From: Hydrangea macrophylla
Taxonomy: Eukaryota > Streptophyta > Magnoliopsida > Cornales > Hydrangeaceae
Reading direction: 5' to 3'
DNA length: 64,000 nucleotides
Assembly (NCBI GenBank): GCA_033977485.1
Contig: CM066987.1
Span: 84,067,588-84,131,587 of the forward strand
A program made the position numbers and the translations under genes. The stretch's first letter is position 1. Each line of letters opens with the position of its first letter. This document shows, in pieces, positions 1-10,678 of this stretch. Under the pieces are notes generated by a model. That model saw only the letters and a list, made by a program, of their open reading frames with translations, made no database searches and was not told the DNA's origin.

Positions 1-1359
1 CTTGAAAACACTTCGAAGGATTCCATTTTGGTCTAAACATCCTCTCCAGATATTCTGTTTTTGCTGTCACAGCAGCTTGGTTGGCTTTCAACTTGTTTTC
101 CTGAAAATGTTTCCAACAAGTGTGGTCCCAAATGATTTTTCCCTTGAATGTCAGTGTCTTAGGGAATGTTCTGTATAATATGGGCCTCCAAATATTTTGT
201 TTTCATTTTATAAGAGTTTTCAACATTTCAGTCGATAGTACAGACTCTATTTCTGAGTAACCTCTATTTTTTATATGATTTCTCTCAATCTGTAATAGTT
301 ATTGAGGATTGGATTTTTGATTTGTGTTCTAGACACAATAAGGATGATCTCCCAAAAAAATCATGCATTTAAAACATTTCTACCCCTACTTTTTAATTTC
401 CACAAGATCAAGTCACTATTCTGTCCACTATTCACAGCAAGTATACTTTTACTTCCATCCTTTGATTTGATGTTAACATGTACTTCAAATTAGCTCATAT
501 CATAGGAAGTGGTCCATACCATATTTGTACATACCCCATTATGATTTCCCCCATGCATTCATTCATCTTCTAGACTTCTAAGTCACTTTAGGAAACCCAT
601 GTACACAAACACACCACAACCTTTGTACATTCTAAGTCCATGCATTGCATCCATGCAAGATTTGGGGTTTTTGTGACTCCTAATCTAAGAAGATTATAAG
701 GAATGAATTCGATCACATGTTCATGCTTCTCTCGATCTAATCATCCTTTCTCATCAGTCCCGGGGATTGAGAGGTTTTCTTTCCTAAATGATTAGCATGC
801 ATTATTCTAGCTTGCTAAGCACATTTTGATCTCTTTGTTTATTTGTTTCAAAAACAATTCATGTCCCCTTAGATTAGGAAAACTTTATTACTTTATATTT
901 GATTAGATGATTTTTTCTAGGGTTGTTTGTGTGATCTTTCACTTTTGCATTATGTGATATTTAGTTTAGATTTTATGAATGATATCTTATCTTTAGATCT
1001 TCCATTTCAAGTTTCTTATGTGATACCTATCATAAATATTAATTGTCAAACCATACATAGTATAAGATGATTATTTGGATGCTAATTGAGGCCCGTTGAG
1101 AGACGGGGTGAGTTAAGGGTGTTTTAGTCGTGACAAAGGCTCCTTTCATTCTCATACCAAAATCCCGAGCCAAGTTCTTTGGTTATGAAGGGCGGGTGCC
1201 CTTTATCCGTTTGGGTGAGTCGAAGTTAGGTTTCTTGGTTCCTTAAAGACCAAGTGGCGACTCTGTATCTATTTTCAATAGACCTTCTTTTTCTTTTCTT
1301 TGATCCAAATAATTTCATACTGAATTGAAAGAGTGGACAACCGATTCCGCGTGTCCACA
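1..1359 (+). repeat. 3' portion of an LTR, J-like family
   Basis: The block ends GTGTCCACA at 1351-1359, an LTR-style CA end. Its last 300 bases parallel the minus strand of solo LTR J (13290-13560). Both show, in order, a GTTTTAGTC stretch, a GGCTCCTT(T/C)C stretch, a run resembling GGTTTCTTGGTTCCTTAAA, then AAGTGGC(G/A)ACTCT and a TCCACA end. No coding capacity was seen. The 5' part lies outside the window, so promoter features cannot be assessed. It abuts a gypsy G leader fragment at 1360, so it probably inserted into G. Confidence 0.6.
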
Positions 1360-1538
1360 GTTGGGTGAGTCCATCTGTCAACATAAAGGGCCTTCTACGT
1401 ATCCTCCTCTAAATAACGACTGGCTTTCTAACGCACACAAGCCTAGTAACGCTCTAGGTCAGCTGGCTCCAAGGTATCCCCATAGATCACGTGTTCTCCA
1501 TATGCATCAATCACAAACTTATAGAACTTTGGATCCAT
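1360..1538 (-). pseudogene. ORF0 (pre-gag ORF) fragment of gypsy element G
   Basis: On the minus strand an ATG at 1538 opens a reading frame starting MDPKFYKFVIDAYGEHVIYG, followed by LEPADLERY, a stop, and SRYLEED further on. This matches in order and spacing the pre-gag ORF of element F at 50646 (MEPTFVHDDFRGYYILDGR, QPAD, HILEED). Three in-frame stops show it is dead. It is cut at 1360 by the adjoining LTR. Eleven bases before the ATG lies CATTTGTAG, a plausible splice acceptor, as in F. The function is unknown. The homology to F was read by eye. Confidence 0.55.
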
Positions 1539-1675
1539 GATGCTAAACCTACAAATGAAAACTATCTATCGTTAGGAGGATAAACTTATCTTAAACTCAT
1601 ATCTCATCTCAGAAAATTTTAAAATACTAGGACAAGATGGTGTGGAATCGTTAGTGAACAAAAGAATCACAACCT

Positions 1676-1692
1676 AAAGCTCTGATACCAAA
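1676..1692 (-). other. Primer binding site, initiator tRNA-Met (element G)
   Basis: The minus strand reads TTGGTATCAGAGCTTTAGG just after the LTR end. TGGTATCAGAGC is the usual site complementary to the 3' end of initiator tRNA-Met. Its position fixes 1698-3838 as the 5' LTR of a minus-strand element. Confidence 0.85.
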
Positions 1693-1977
1693 ACTCCTGT
1701 CATGCCCCGGAGCAGCAAAAATATTAAAAAATAAATTTACTTTTTGGGTTCGTAGGGAATAAGGGGTGAATGTCACTAAATTGTCCACACCACACAGTAT
1801 TAATCAAACCGCAAGAATAGTAATATAACTAACCGAACACATATCTTACAATAGTTCTATCCATTATAAAATCAGATTTGGTCCATTAGAACAGAACAAG
1901 TCTGGAGACAACATATGCCCAAGCACCTGTTTAAATTAAACATAATAATGTTTAACAGAATTATAAAAGCTAAGTAT

Positions 1978-2129
1978 CTATCTCCATTCCCTAGCTGGCG
2001 TAGGGTAGTCATCGGCATAGTAATCCTCAGTTGGACCACCCTCGGCATAGCCATCTTTTGGATAGTAACCATCATTGTACTGATCGTTACTTGTAGAATC
2101 ATAAGGGGGTAAGGTGGACGGAGAATGTC
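1978..2129 (-). other. Putative LTR exon, acidic and Tyr-rich (G)
   Basis: On the minus strand TTTATTTTCAG ends at 2130 and is followed by an open frame to TAG at 1980-1978. The frame opens two bases after the AG, begins HSPSTLPPYDSTSNDQYNDG, and continues with YAEGG, EDYYADDYP and a final AREWR. Elements E (25337) and F (42684) have an acceptor at the equivalent LTR place, with the same two-base phase and a similar YAGxD(F/Y)Y core. Whether it is translated is inference. No in-frame ATG was found in the upstream leader. Confidence 0.4.
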
Positions 2130-2314
2130 CTGAAAATAAAGGCCGTCAAATTACTGAGAGCTGAGTGAATATAAACTAACAGGGTGCCAGTTGTAAGAAG
2201 TAAAACACGTTTTTGAAGATACAAGTTAAGTTCTACTATAATAGCATATTCAACATACTCTTGACTGGATGAACAGACTCAATCGTTTAACTCAAGTGCA
2301 CACCCTTATTCCAT

Positions 2315-2640
2315 CCATGGCTTTTAAGAGCATATTCACAGCTCACCGTATGTCATGGACTCCACGTCGGTCCGTCCCCATCTTTTAAGAACATATGCAC
2401 AGCTCACCGCAGCACAGGGACATAATGTTTCGAACAGTGTATATCAATTATTTATTGCCACGACTCAGCATCATCTACTAGAAATCTCAACTCACCACCT
2501 TTTAAGAGCGTAATAACAGCTCACTAGCTTTTAAGAGCATATCATGAATCATCTCGTCTATATTAGGACTACTTGGTCTAGCTCATTGCTTTTAAGAGCA
2601 TATTAATAGCTCACCGCTTTTAAGAGCACATCATGACCAA
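2315..2640. repeat. Degenerate tandem repeat in LTR of G
   Basis: About six copies of a unit containing CTTTTAAGAGCATAT, mostly followed by AGCTCACCG, at irregular spacing (near 2320, 2380, 2498, 2528, 2588, 2618). It lies in the putative LTR intron, upstream of the acidic exon in the direction of transcription. Confidence 0.6.
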
Positions 2641-2944
2641 ATGTTCGTCTACGCACCATTTCCAGAACTTACCAAATCTACTTAAGTTTCATTCTAACAT
2701 CAACACATGTCTATTCCCATTTGTGGCTTGACTTCTCTGATTGAAATGAAAACGGATAATCAAACTCTATCCCCAAATGACATAATAACTAACATTATCA
2801 TATAAAATCCATTTGTCATAAATCGTACTTATTCTTTGATGTCACATTAGCTTTGATTATCCCAAAAATTGCGTAAGGGAATCAGGAAACGAGCTCGAAA
2901 CAATCAAACCCTTATTATATGAAATAAGGCAAACTATTCATGAA

Positions 2945-3126
2945 CTATAGTTATCAATTGATTGGACAAGGTCCAATCGATTGGGAAAACATGTCAATCA
3001 ATTAGATCCAAAATAGTGTCAATCGATTGCTAGCTTTGGCAATCAATTAGGTTACAAATAATGACAATCGATTGGATAGAGACTCAACTGATGTTAATCG
3101 ATTGGGAAAAGTCCAATCGATTGGAA
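2945..3126. repeat. Palindrome array CAATCGATTG, downstream array of G
   Basis: About eight full or one-off copies of CCAATCGATTGG or its core ATCGAT/ATCAAT occur at 10-30 base spacing. The array lies downstream of the G leader, inside its putative intron. A second array lies upstream of the TATA box. Confidence 0.75.
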
Positions 3127-3247
3127 CTCCGTCTTCTCCAACAGATTTATAAAACAACATATATAAATGTCGTATGGATGTATTTAATATGTCTAAACTT
3201 TATAACAACTTGTATAAACATCAAATAGAGGGACCAAGTGAGTTACA

Positions 3248-3254
3248 ACTCACC
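3248..3254 (-). other. Putative 5' splice site in LTR of G
   Basis: The minus strand reads CCCTTG|GTGAGTTG, with GTGAGT at 3253-3248. It follows a leader rich in AGAGAG. Four other gypsy-type LTRs here (D, E, F, K) have the same GTGAGT after a leader, so the site is probably meaningful. Confidence 0.45.
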
Positions 3255-3530
3255 AAGGGTGTGCTTGGCTATGGTGGTGGCTATAAAAACTTGAAACCTC
3301 AAGGTTTTTCTCTCTCTCTCTTCTATGTTCAGCTCTCTTTCTATCTCTCGCTCTCTTCTCTTCTGTCTCCTTTCTTCCTTCTTCTTCCCTTTCTCTTCTC
3401 TGAAGAGTGTGTGTGTATATTTGTGTGGGTGTATATATGTATATATGTATATTTGTGTGTATATATCAATGGTGTGTCTATCTTTCTCTTAAGAATCTGT
3501 ATAAACTGGCCCAAGGCCATAAATGAACTC

Positions 3531-3747
3531 ATATATATAGATAAATGAGTTACCACATGTCAAACCATGAGGCAAAGAAGAAAACTTGTCTCTGTAGATG
3601 CCAATCGATTGGAACTGATGGCAATCCATTGAGAAATATGATAATCGATTGGTATATTGCCATGTAATGAATTCAGGTCAGAAACTTGGCAATCGATTGG
3701 TATGCAAATAGTGACAATCGATTGGAACACATAGGCAATCGATTGGT
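3531..3747 (-). promoter_or_regulatory. LTR promoter of G: TATA box plus palindrome array
   Basis: On the minus strand a TATATATA box (3540-3531) is preceded by about five copies of CAATCGATTG-type palindromes (3747-3601). An AG-rich leader follows. The TATA call and the order of array, TATA and leader match the B, E, A, C and N LTRs. Confidence 0.55.
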
Positions 3748-4159
3748 AACCCAATTTTACCAAATGAAAGTTAAGGTCTTGCAAGTACAAATATGAAGTC
3801 TTATTTATTAATACACTCCAAAAATACAGGGTATTACATAATCTGCCCAATTAATGGTCATACATTCATGAATTTTTGATTCAATATCAACCTCTACTAT
3901 TTTCTATAAGACCAGTTGGAAGGTCTCATCCACTTCCTTTATATCACATGAGGCTTGATCCATTAAACACCATTTTCTTCAAATGGTCCAAACAGACCAA
4001 AGCCTCAATCCTTCTAATCTTGCACTATGGTATCATCAGATGATTCTTTAATGTCTAAATGGCCCATATCTCCTTGATAGTATTGTGCCTCTACACAGTT
4101 CAAACTTGTATAAAAAGACTGGGTGTCAACCTCAACTGTTTCCACATTTCCATCTTCTT

Positions 4160-4458
4160 TCAAGAGTAGAAGTTTTTGATGCATAGAAGAAGGAATGCAT
4201 TTATTAGCATGAATCCAATTCTGTCTAATACGGCATTATAACTTGGATTAGCATCTACAATAAAGAAAGTAGTTTTAGATCTCTTTGATCCTACTATCGT
4301 GTTAATAGGTAAGACTCTTTTGGTATTTTTCGTATCACCAGCGAATCCAGATATAACAATGTGAGTTTGAGTCAATTTAGATCCAAGTTTGCTTGTTTTT
4401 TTTAAAGAGTTGTAAATGGAATTATGTTGGCTGAAGCACCATTATTAACCAAAACTTT
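4160..4458 (-). pseudogene. Aspartic protease remnant of H
   Basis: The minus-strand translation reads KVLVNNGASANIIPF at about 4458-4415. A frame break is followed by LTQTHIVISGFAGDTKNTKR, then VLPINTIVGSKRSKTTFF and IVDANPSYNAVLDRIGFM. This order is the retropepsin layout of Tat/Athila-type plant gypsy elements, where the usual core is LVDNGAS and the flap-side motif SYNALLGR. Here the catalytic Asp codon is replaced by Asn, so the protein would be inactive. The frame runs out at 4160. The lineage call is tentative. Confidence 0.65.
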
Positions 4459-4540
4459 ATTAAGGACAACTCCATTAAGGCAAGCCTTGATGTACAATGG
4501 TTTAATGTGCTTAGTCATTTCTTTCGATGGTTCTTCAAAA

Positions 4541-4987
4541 TCATAGAAAAAAATCACATTCATTATAAATAATAAGCTTTGATAGCTTTACCTCTGGATC
4601 ATCTGTCTTCGACGCCTTGTTTTCTTCATCATCTTTAACCATTTGCTGGTTTTCTTTGGCCTCGAAGTTTATTGGAAGAGTAAAGGCAATGTTGACTTCC
4701 ATTAGCATTGAAAATGAACCAAATTGTATACAAGAAATCTCTTCTTTCTCTTTCTTTTTCAAAACTTTCTGAGAGTCTTGACAAGCCTCGTCAATTCCCA
4801 AATTGTGGGACTCTCCCATGGTGATATCTTCATCATCAATGCTCGTGGATTTTTCTAACTCTTTGATTTTAAGTTCAATAGCACTTTGTTCTGAAGTGGT
4901 ACCACCATTAGTATCATTTTTCCTGTTGAACCCAGGGCTAATCTTCAAATCCACTAAAGGTTCCTTGTCTATCTTCTCACCCTTCAT
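4541..4987 (-). pseudogene. Charged gag-pol linker ORF of H
   Basis: A 148-codon open stretch, rich in Lys, Glu, Asp and Ser, begins MKGEKIDKEPLVDLKISPGF and contains repeated acidic patches such as SIDDEDITMG and KDDEENKASKTDD. It lies between the gag (now at 22.5-22.9 kb) and the protease, and fits the variable linker between these domains. It has no recognisable domain of its own. The ATG may be accidental, since the element is decayed. Confidence 0.4.
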
Positions 4988-5262
4988 TTACTAGAACTCT
5001 TTCCAAAAGGTAAATTTCCTTTGGATCCTTCTCTATTGAGTTTGATTGATGGTAGGAACCAGATCTTGGTTCTTATTCTTTGGGTTTTAAAGAATATACC
5101 AGTGATTTGAATCAACTAGCGGAGGTTTGAGCATTTTTGAGTTTAGGCTCAGATTTACCCTCTTCTTCAAACACATGTTTCACCCTTTCATCTTGAAACA
5201 CGAACCAATTGGGTAAGCCAGGTACCAAAGAAAACATATTTAGTTCGAGAGGATTTGATATT

Positions 5263-6942
5263 TGTTGGGAATATGCCCTCAAACCAATTAGTTTGACAAT
5301 GGAATATCAAAATGCATTTATGCATGTTAGTTTATGAGATGAATATTAGACTAAAATCGTTAAACATCATTATATATGATTCATTTATGTATGTGATTAC
5401 ACATGTGAGATATGAATCACAAATCCTTGTTATTTCAAATAAGTCACAGTGGATGATAAGTCTGGATAACTTATCAGATATGCACTGTAGCATGATTAAC
5501 ATCTACGGGGTAGAATAATGAATCTCATTCATAAGAGTCTTGGACTCTTGGTTAATATGCTAGTGCACGAGGTGCATTAATGGACCTGAGTTAAAATTAT
5601 TGACACCTAAACAGTATCACCATTGATAGGAACTCAAACTTGTATAAGGATATATGTCCTTAATCTTGAGATAATTATGGACGTAAGTTGTATGCTTTGG
5701 TTGCTTTGATTTACCAATCAATGAGGTCTTGCAATATCAATACCTGGGCATCTTGGGTAATCATGTTTACAACGTTGGGAACATATATTGTCAAGATGGA
5801 ATTCTACCCTCTTCTATAAAATGAAGAGCATGCATTCCCTCGAGAATGTCACTAGATGTGATTACCGAGAGCAGGCCAGCCTTGTCATCAAAGTGTTTAT
5901 TATCATGTTTGGTAATCTTAGCATAGTGAATGATACTCGAGGAATATAAGATGTCTTTATTTATTGGGTCGACAGTATCTTAAAACGAACATCCCAATGA
6001 TAAATATGAATACTGTCTGGTAAAAGGACATCAGTATCATATTATACAAGTCTAGTAATCGCTTATGTATGTGTGATTTTCTTCTTATGCACTGGAGTGC
6101 AATTATCATTTTATAGTGATATTAATAATAGTTGATTAACTACTGATTCATTAGTTAAAGAATTTCACTAGATGGAATAATAATTAATCAAAGCCAGTAA
6201 TTAAGAACCTAGGGTTCTCACTCTTAGCTCATAAGGATGTTTGGATGTGACGGAACAATGCAATAGGAGATTTGGGATAAAGTTAGAACCAATCGATTGG
6301 TACACCAATCCATTGCATCATTTGCAATCGATTGGTAAGGCAATCAATTTGATTGGTACTTAGGTCGGTTCAAAGGTTTATAAATACAGGTACTGCAGGC
6401 AAAACAACATATGCACGTCTTTTATTTTTCCAGAATTTTCAGTATTGTTTATAAACTTCCCAAACCCTTCATAAGACTCCCAAGTTTGTTCTAGAGGGGT
6501 TTCCACCAAACCCTAGCATCCAAGCACATTCAAGAGATATAGGAGTGAAGATCTTTAGCACTGAAAGATCAAGAACACATTGGGAGTGAAGATCACTTAA
6601 GCCAGGCAATGCTCACATAAAGTAGATCGGACTACTCAATACTTATCGCAACCTGATTAATTCGAATACGACGAAGCTGACGTCGAGATGCAGCGGCTGT
6701 CAAAATTTGAGGTCAATCGAAGATCGTTTAGTCCCTCTGCCGAGCACATCTTTGTCGGATCAAAGTGATCGGGATTGAAGAGTTCTCGAAACAATTCAAC
6801 CAATCATAAATGTATATCTATATGTATATCTTTGTATGTATATTGATTGCATGTAATATAAACGAGAAGTACATCTAGTTTCATTAAAAGTTTTACACTG
6901 TATTCGTATTCCGATGCGCACTGAGATCTAATTTTCCCTTCA
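5263..6942 (+). repeat. 5' LTR of copia B
   Basis: It starts TGTTGGGA and ends TTTTCCCTTCA just before a primer site. It is repeated at 19696-22452. It is alignable in stretches with the LTR of copia C/L (38598), for example the shared GTGCCCTCAAACC-type start and CTTAGCTC segment, so the families are related. It carries a palindrome array and TATA box. Confidence 0.85.
6287..6385 (+). promoter_or_regulatory. LTR promoter of B (5' copy): palindrome array and TATA
   Basis: AACCAATCGATTGGT, a one-off copy, GCAATCGATTGG and a degenerate copy lie at 6287-6357. GGTCGGTTC and TATAAATA (6378-6385) follow. The GGTCGGTTC(T/A) box is also found next to the TATA box in LTR L and, inverted, in LTR C. 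Confidence 0.65.
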
Positions 6943-6943
6943 A

Positions 6944-6957
6944 TTGGCATTGGAGCC
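6944..6957 (+). other. Degenerate primer binding site of B
   Basis: TTGGCATTGGAGCC starts two bases after the LTR end. It is three changes away from TTGGTATCAGAGCC, the usual initiator tRNA-Met site of copia elements. Confidence 0.7.
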
Positions 6958-7193
6958 ATCTCGTTTATACTACGTGCAATCGAATTATGAAGTATGATGA
7001 ACTAGGATTGATCAAAATTGAATCCTTTTTAGAAAAGGATTGTTTTGATTGTTAAGATCATCTAGTTTTAATCTTATTTTAATCCGATTAGTTTAGAACT
7101 AATTAGAGTAGTTAGAAAATGTTTTGGTGCATTTAAAATACATATTTTGGCATTTTTTAAGATCTAATCTGGAAAATTGACTCTCTGGTATAG

Positions 7194-7352
7194 TCCAGTC
7201 GATTGGTTCTATTTCCAATCGATTGGATGGGCAATCGATTGCCTCCTTTTGGCAATCTATTGGTGCGTACTAGAATTTGGCAATCGATTGGTTTAGCCTA
7301 CAATCGATTGCCATTAATCAGCAATCGATTGGCTTTACCAGCAATCGATTAC
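7194..7352. repeat. Palindrome array CAATCGATTG in leader of B
   Basis: Seven near-perfect copies (for example CCAATCGATTGG at 7225, GGCAATCGATTG at 7280, GCAATCGATTGG at 7321) at 18-40 base spacing, downstream of the LTR and primer site. Confidence 0.8.
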
Positions 7353-8332
7353 CTTTGGGCAGAATGTGTATTTTAGTTTTTAAAATTTAATATTAGCATA
7401 TTAAGTATTTTGGAATATTTATAAATAAAATAATTTTGAAAATTTTGTTTTGAAATAGTTTATTTAAAAATATTTTGGATGTTTAGGTTTTAGAAAACCT
7501 AATCTTGTACACCTATGGAGTTTTCTAAGAAATCCTAGATATTGTTGGACAATACGTTTGTTTTGTCATGTAAAGCGATACATAAATTTAATTTGTGTAT
7601 GCTTGAAACTTCATAATTCTAAAATATACATATTTGTGATTTTCGCGTGTTTTATTTTAAGAATATTTCATACGTAGATATGTTTACTATACATGTTGTG
7701 TGCATGTCAACTAATCTCTGAAGCATATAGCATATTCTATCATGGCAATATTAGATGATTGTTTTAATTGATTCAAATTTCACTTAATTTGGTTTGTGGC
7801 ATTGTAACAAGCATTACGGTTTCAATCCTGTGCATAGGAGAACTATAATGGTTTCCCTAGCCATTTATGTAATTTACTTTTCCTAGATACTTTGTATAAC
7901 TCTTCAGATATACGATTGTTGTAAATTAGTTTAATTGGAAGAGTCACAAGTCCTAGCCACAAGATGGAGCCATGAAGATAGTGCCATGAAGCTTGGAACC
8001 ATGAATATGTAGCCTTGGAGCTTGAAGCCTTGCGATGGACTATGGAGATAGTGCTATGAGAGAGATGGAATTATTTTTTTCATACATGATAATTTATTTA
8101 ATTATTGCATGGATAAATTCTTATGCATGTCTATGTATATGTGACTCTATGTTTTTTTTAAGAATGCATGGGCTAAAACTATTTGTTTAGTCAAAATTAG
8201 ATTTCTTTAATTGATAAATGGATTATTGGATTTTTCAAATTTATCATGGCTAAAGAAAAAGTGATTTTAACACATTAGTAAATATTAGATATTTAAGGGC
8301 AATTTTAATAATACAAGATTAAAAATTCCTAT

Positions 8333-8590
8333 TAGTTCATTGTAAGAATGAGAGATACTCTGTGTCACCCAGCTATGAGTGATCATTCCATATGGAAGGC
8401 ATTTCTTATTGATTACCAAATATGAACTTATAAAAATCTAGTGGGAGAGGGACTTATTTTTATAACTCCCATGGAATTTCATAAATGGTTCATTGTAAGG
8501 TGGATAGTATATTCTGTGTCACCCAGCCATGGGTGATCATTCCATATGGACGATAGACTATTCATTGGTTACTAGACATGAACTTCATTT
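8333..8590. repeat. 150-base direct repeat in leader of B
   Basis: Two copies share GTTCATTGTAAG near the start, GTGTCACCCAGC, GTGATCATTCCATATGGA in the middle, and a final ATGAACTT. They begin near 8336 and 8487. Confidence 0.7.
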
Positions 8591-8901
8591 GGAAAGAATC
8601 AATGAGATGTGTTAGAGGGTGACCACTACACTGAGGCACTACTTGAGGTGGTTGTCATTGGATTCTAGTTAATGGTTAACACTAGCTAAGCTATGGATAA
8701 GGGACTTCACATGGAGCATTATCCATAAACTTAGAGACCAAAAGTTCAGGAGTCATGAATAGTTTTGTAAGAGTTGCACGGCACTCATGATGGGTTTTCC
8801 AATCAGGCTATGAAGTTATGATCGTCACACGGAGACTTAATTTCATAGGCTTGACTTTCTAAGGACAATTAATGAATTGGTTAAGGGAATTCCAATATAT
8901 T

Positions 8902-10097
8902 TGTTGGCCCAAATATGGAAACCTTAGAGGGGGGGTGAATAAGGTTTTAGCAGAAAATAAACCTTTTAAAAACTTAATAGCAAATTAACACAACAACACA
9001 AAATAAAGTAAAGAGAGAAGGGAAGAGACACTTGCAAACTGAGTTTTCAAGTGGTTTGGCAATCCATACACCGTGGCCTACGTCCAGCCCTCAAGAACAC
9101 CTCTTGAGGATTCCTTTATCAACCTACTTATGGGTGTAGATTAAATAGTTACGAGAGCCTTCAATCTCTCCCAAAGAAGAATACCTCTTCTTTGTACACA
9201 AGGGGTACTAACCTTCACTCTTTACAAATGATGATTTGGGTACAAATGATAACTCTCTCTCTCTAGAGTGGATAATATAATTAAAAGCTCTCTACAATTT
9301 ACTCTCAAAGAAATACAAATCAAGAACTAGAGAAAATTGATAAACTCACACAACTAGGGCTCAAATGTGAATGATTAAAAATCAACAAGTTGTGTGATTT
9401 AAATAGATGTTTTCCAATGGATTGATCAACATTAAAAGGTTTGGAAAACATGTATTTATAGGCCAAGAAAGATTGTAGCCGTTAGTGGCAAAATGTTAAA
9501 TATTTGGCCTTGAAAGAAAACTAGCCGTTATGCACAAACTGCCTAATCCAGTTGACTAAAGTCACAAACCAGTCGACTGATGCCTTTTTCAGTCGACTGA
9601 AAAGTGGCCCAGTCGATTGAAACTTGAGAAGTAGAATGTATGTTTTCAGAACAAAAACCAGTCAACTGTAGGGTGGTCCGGTCGACTAAAATCTGAAGGG
9701 TCTAGTCGACTGAAGAGAGGTTTAGTCGAATGTTTTTCATCAGAAAAATAGTTTTCTTGTTTTGAAAGGTTTATCCAAGTTTTAAGCCTTTAAGCCCTTT
9801 ATGAGTGATAATCAAAAAGCTTTACAAAGAGAACCTAGTCTTCAATTAAGGATGAAAGATCTTCAAATCTTCAAGCTTGATCCTTGTTCAACTCCATCAC
9901 TCTTAGGCTTCACCATATGCTATCTCAATTAATCAAACAAAGTTAGAACATTTAAGTACATGAATCAAGAGATTAGTATAACGAAAAATGACATGATAAT
10001 TGATTGAATTAGAACCAATGAAAGTATGCAATTATCACTAGATTTGTCATCATCAAAACAAAACAAAATAATGCCTTAAATAAATTCAAGGCTAACA
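8902..10097 (-). repeat. 3' LTR of copia A
   Basis: It is 1196 bp and matches 12988-17071 once the nested J LTR is removed. A palindrome array and TATA box lie on the minus strand. Confidence 0.85.
9453..9735 (-). promoter_or_regulatory. LTR promoter of A (3' copy): CAGTCGACTG array and TATA
   Basis: The minus strand carries TATAAATA (9460-9453) and upstream, at 9550-9735, about eight copies or near copies of CAGTCGACTG (for example 9570, 9590, 9610). This is the same architecture as B but with a different palindrome. Confidence 0.6.
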
Positions 10098-10113
10098 ATT
10101 TCTCCCTTTTTGA
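10098..10113 (-). other. Polypurine tract of A
   Basis: The minus strand reads AAAAAGGGAGAAAT directly before the 3' LTR start TGTTAGCC. This is the expected site for plus-strand priming. Confidence 0.75.
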
Positions 10114-10678
10114 TGATGTCAAAATATGCAATAGATATAGCAATTTAAAGCATATAAGTGTCATTTTCATGTTATCATTCAAAGTAGCAAGATATACAAA
10201 GTATGAATCCAAGAATGATAATTTTCTAACAATCGCTATTATCATTTTCCATTTCTAAAAATCTCTATCATATCATCTCTAAGAGTGATCATTAACATTC
10301 ACGATCTCTATCATTTTCCCCCTTTTTGACAACAACAAAAAGACGGGGATTTGAACTAAAAGTTCCCCCTCAAGATAAGCAAACCTATCATAGAGGTAAT
10401 AAGATAAAAAATTAATGTGAACATAGTAATATGTTCCCCCTCAATGTATGCATATATGAATGAATATCAATTATAAGATCAAAATTATTCATAATCTCCT
10501 TAGGAGGATGGGAATACTATAAACACCAAAGCAACATGCCATTCAAAATGCAAGCATGATTTCATAATCAAAGCAAGTTAATGTGATAAATCAAACATGA
10601 TTAACATGCTATCAAAATCAAGAGAAATATCAAAATAAATTAATCTATCCTACTCCTACTAGGCTTAAGGTGAGAGAT
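10114..10678 (-). other. Noncoding 3' region of A
   Basis: No coding homology was seen. On the minus strand several extra purine tracts occur: GGGGGAA near 10320, GAGGGGGAAC near 10372 and again near 10443. Repeated tracts of this kind could be accessory priming sites or remnants of a repeated 3' region. Confidence 0.4.

Larger units (their letters stand above)
1698..3838 (-). repeat. 5' LTR of gypsy element G
   Basis: On the minus strand the LTR starts TGTAATACCC at 3838 and ends GGGGCATGACA at 1698, followed after four bases by the primer site. These termini are typical of long chromovirus (Tekay/Del-like) LTRs. Inside are, in transcriptional order, a palindrome array (3747-3601), a TATA box (about 3535), a purine-rich leader with microsatellite, a GTGAGT donor (3253-3248), a second palindrome array, a tandem repeat block, and an acceptor-linked acidic exon (2129-1978). 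At 2141 bp it is in the usual range. It truncates element H on its right. Confidence 0.8.
3839..5262 (-). mobile_element. Gypsy element H, left fragment (protease region)
   Basis: This is a minus-strand remnant of a Ty3/gypsy element of the Tat/Athila side of the family, judged from the protease-like sequence SYNAVLDR. It is truncated on the left by G and split from its gag part (22453-23140) by insertion of copia B at 5263. The reading frame is broken throughout. Stretches 3839-4159 and 4988-5262 hold only degenerate frame fragments. Confidence 0.65.
6958..8901 (+). other. Leader region of copia B
   Basis: This is noncoding sequence between the primer site and the point where copia A inserted. 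It contains a second palindrome array of about seven CAATCGATTG-type sites at 7194-7352, a run of ATGGAGCCATGAAG-like microrepeats near 7970-8060, and a 150-base direct repeat at 8333-8590. The gag of B resumes at 17129, right of A. A TTTCAG acceptor-like site sits at 17133-17138, shortly before the gag. Confidence 0.6.

Noticed and set aside
1255..1267. tRNA-Arg-type primer site (TGGCGACTCTGT) at 1255 and, inverted, near 13354
   Set aside because: In J the same stretch lies inside the LTR, 60 bases before its end. The resemblance covers only about 10 bases.
1915..2112. Hydrophobic 65-codon plus-strand ORF suggesting a membrane protein
   Set aside because: It is antisense to the LTR exon of G and not conserved in E or F.
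2945..3126. CRISPR-like array of short repeats
   Set aside because: The repeats are 10-14 base palindromes with irregular short spacers inside plant LTRs; no cas genes, and the DNA is eukaryotic.
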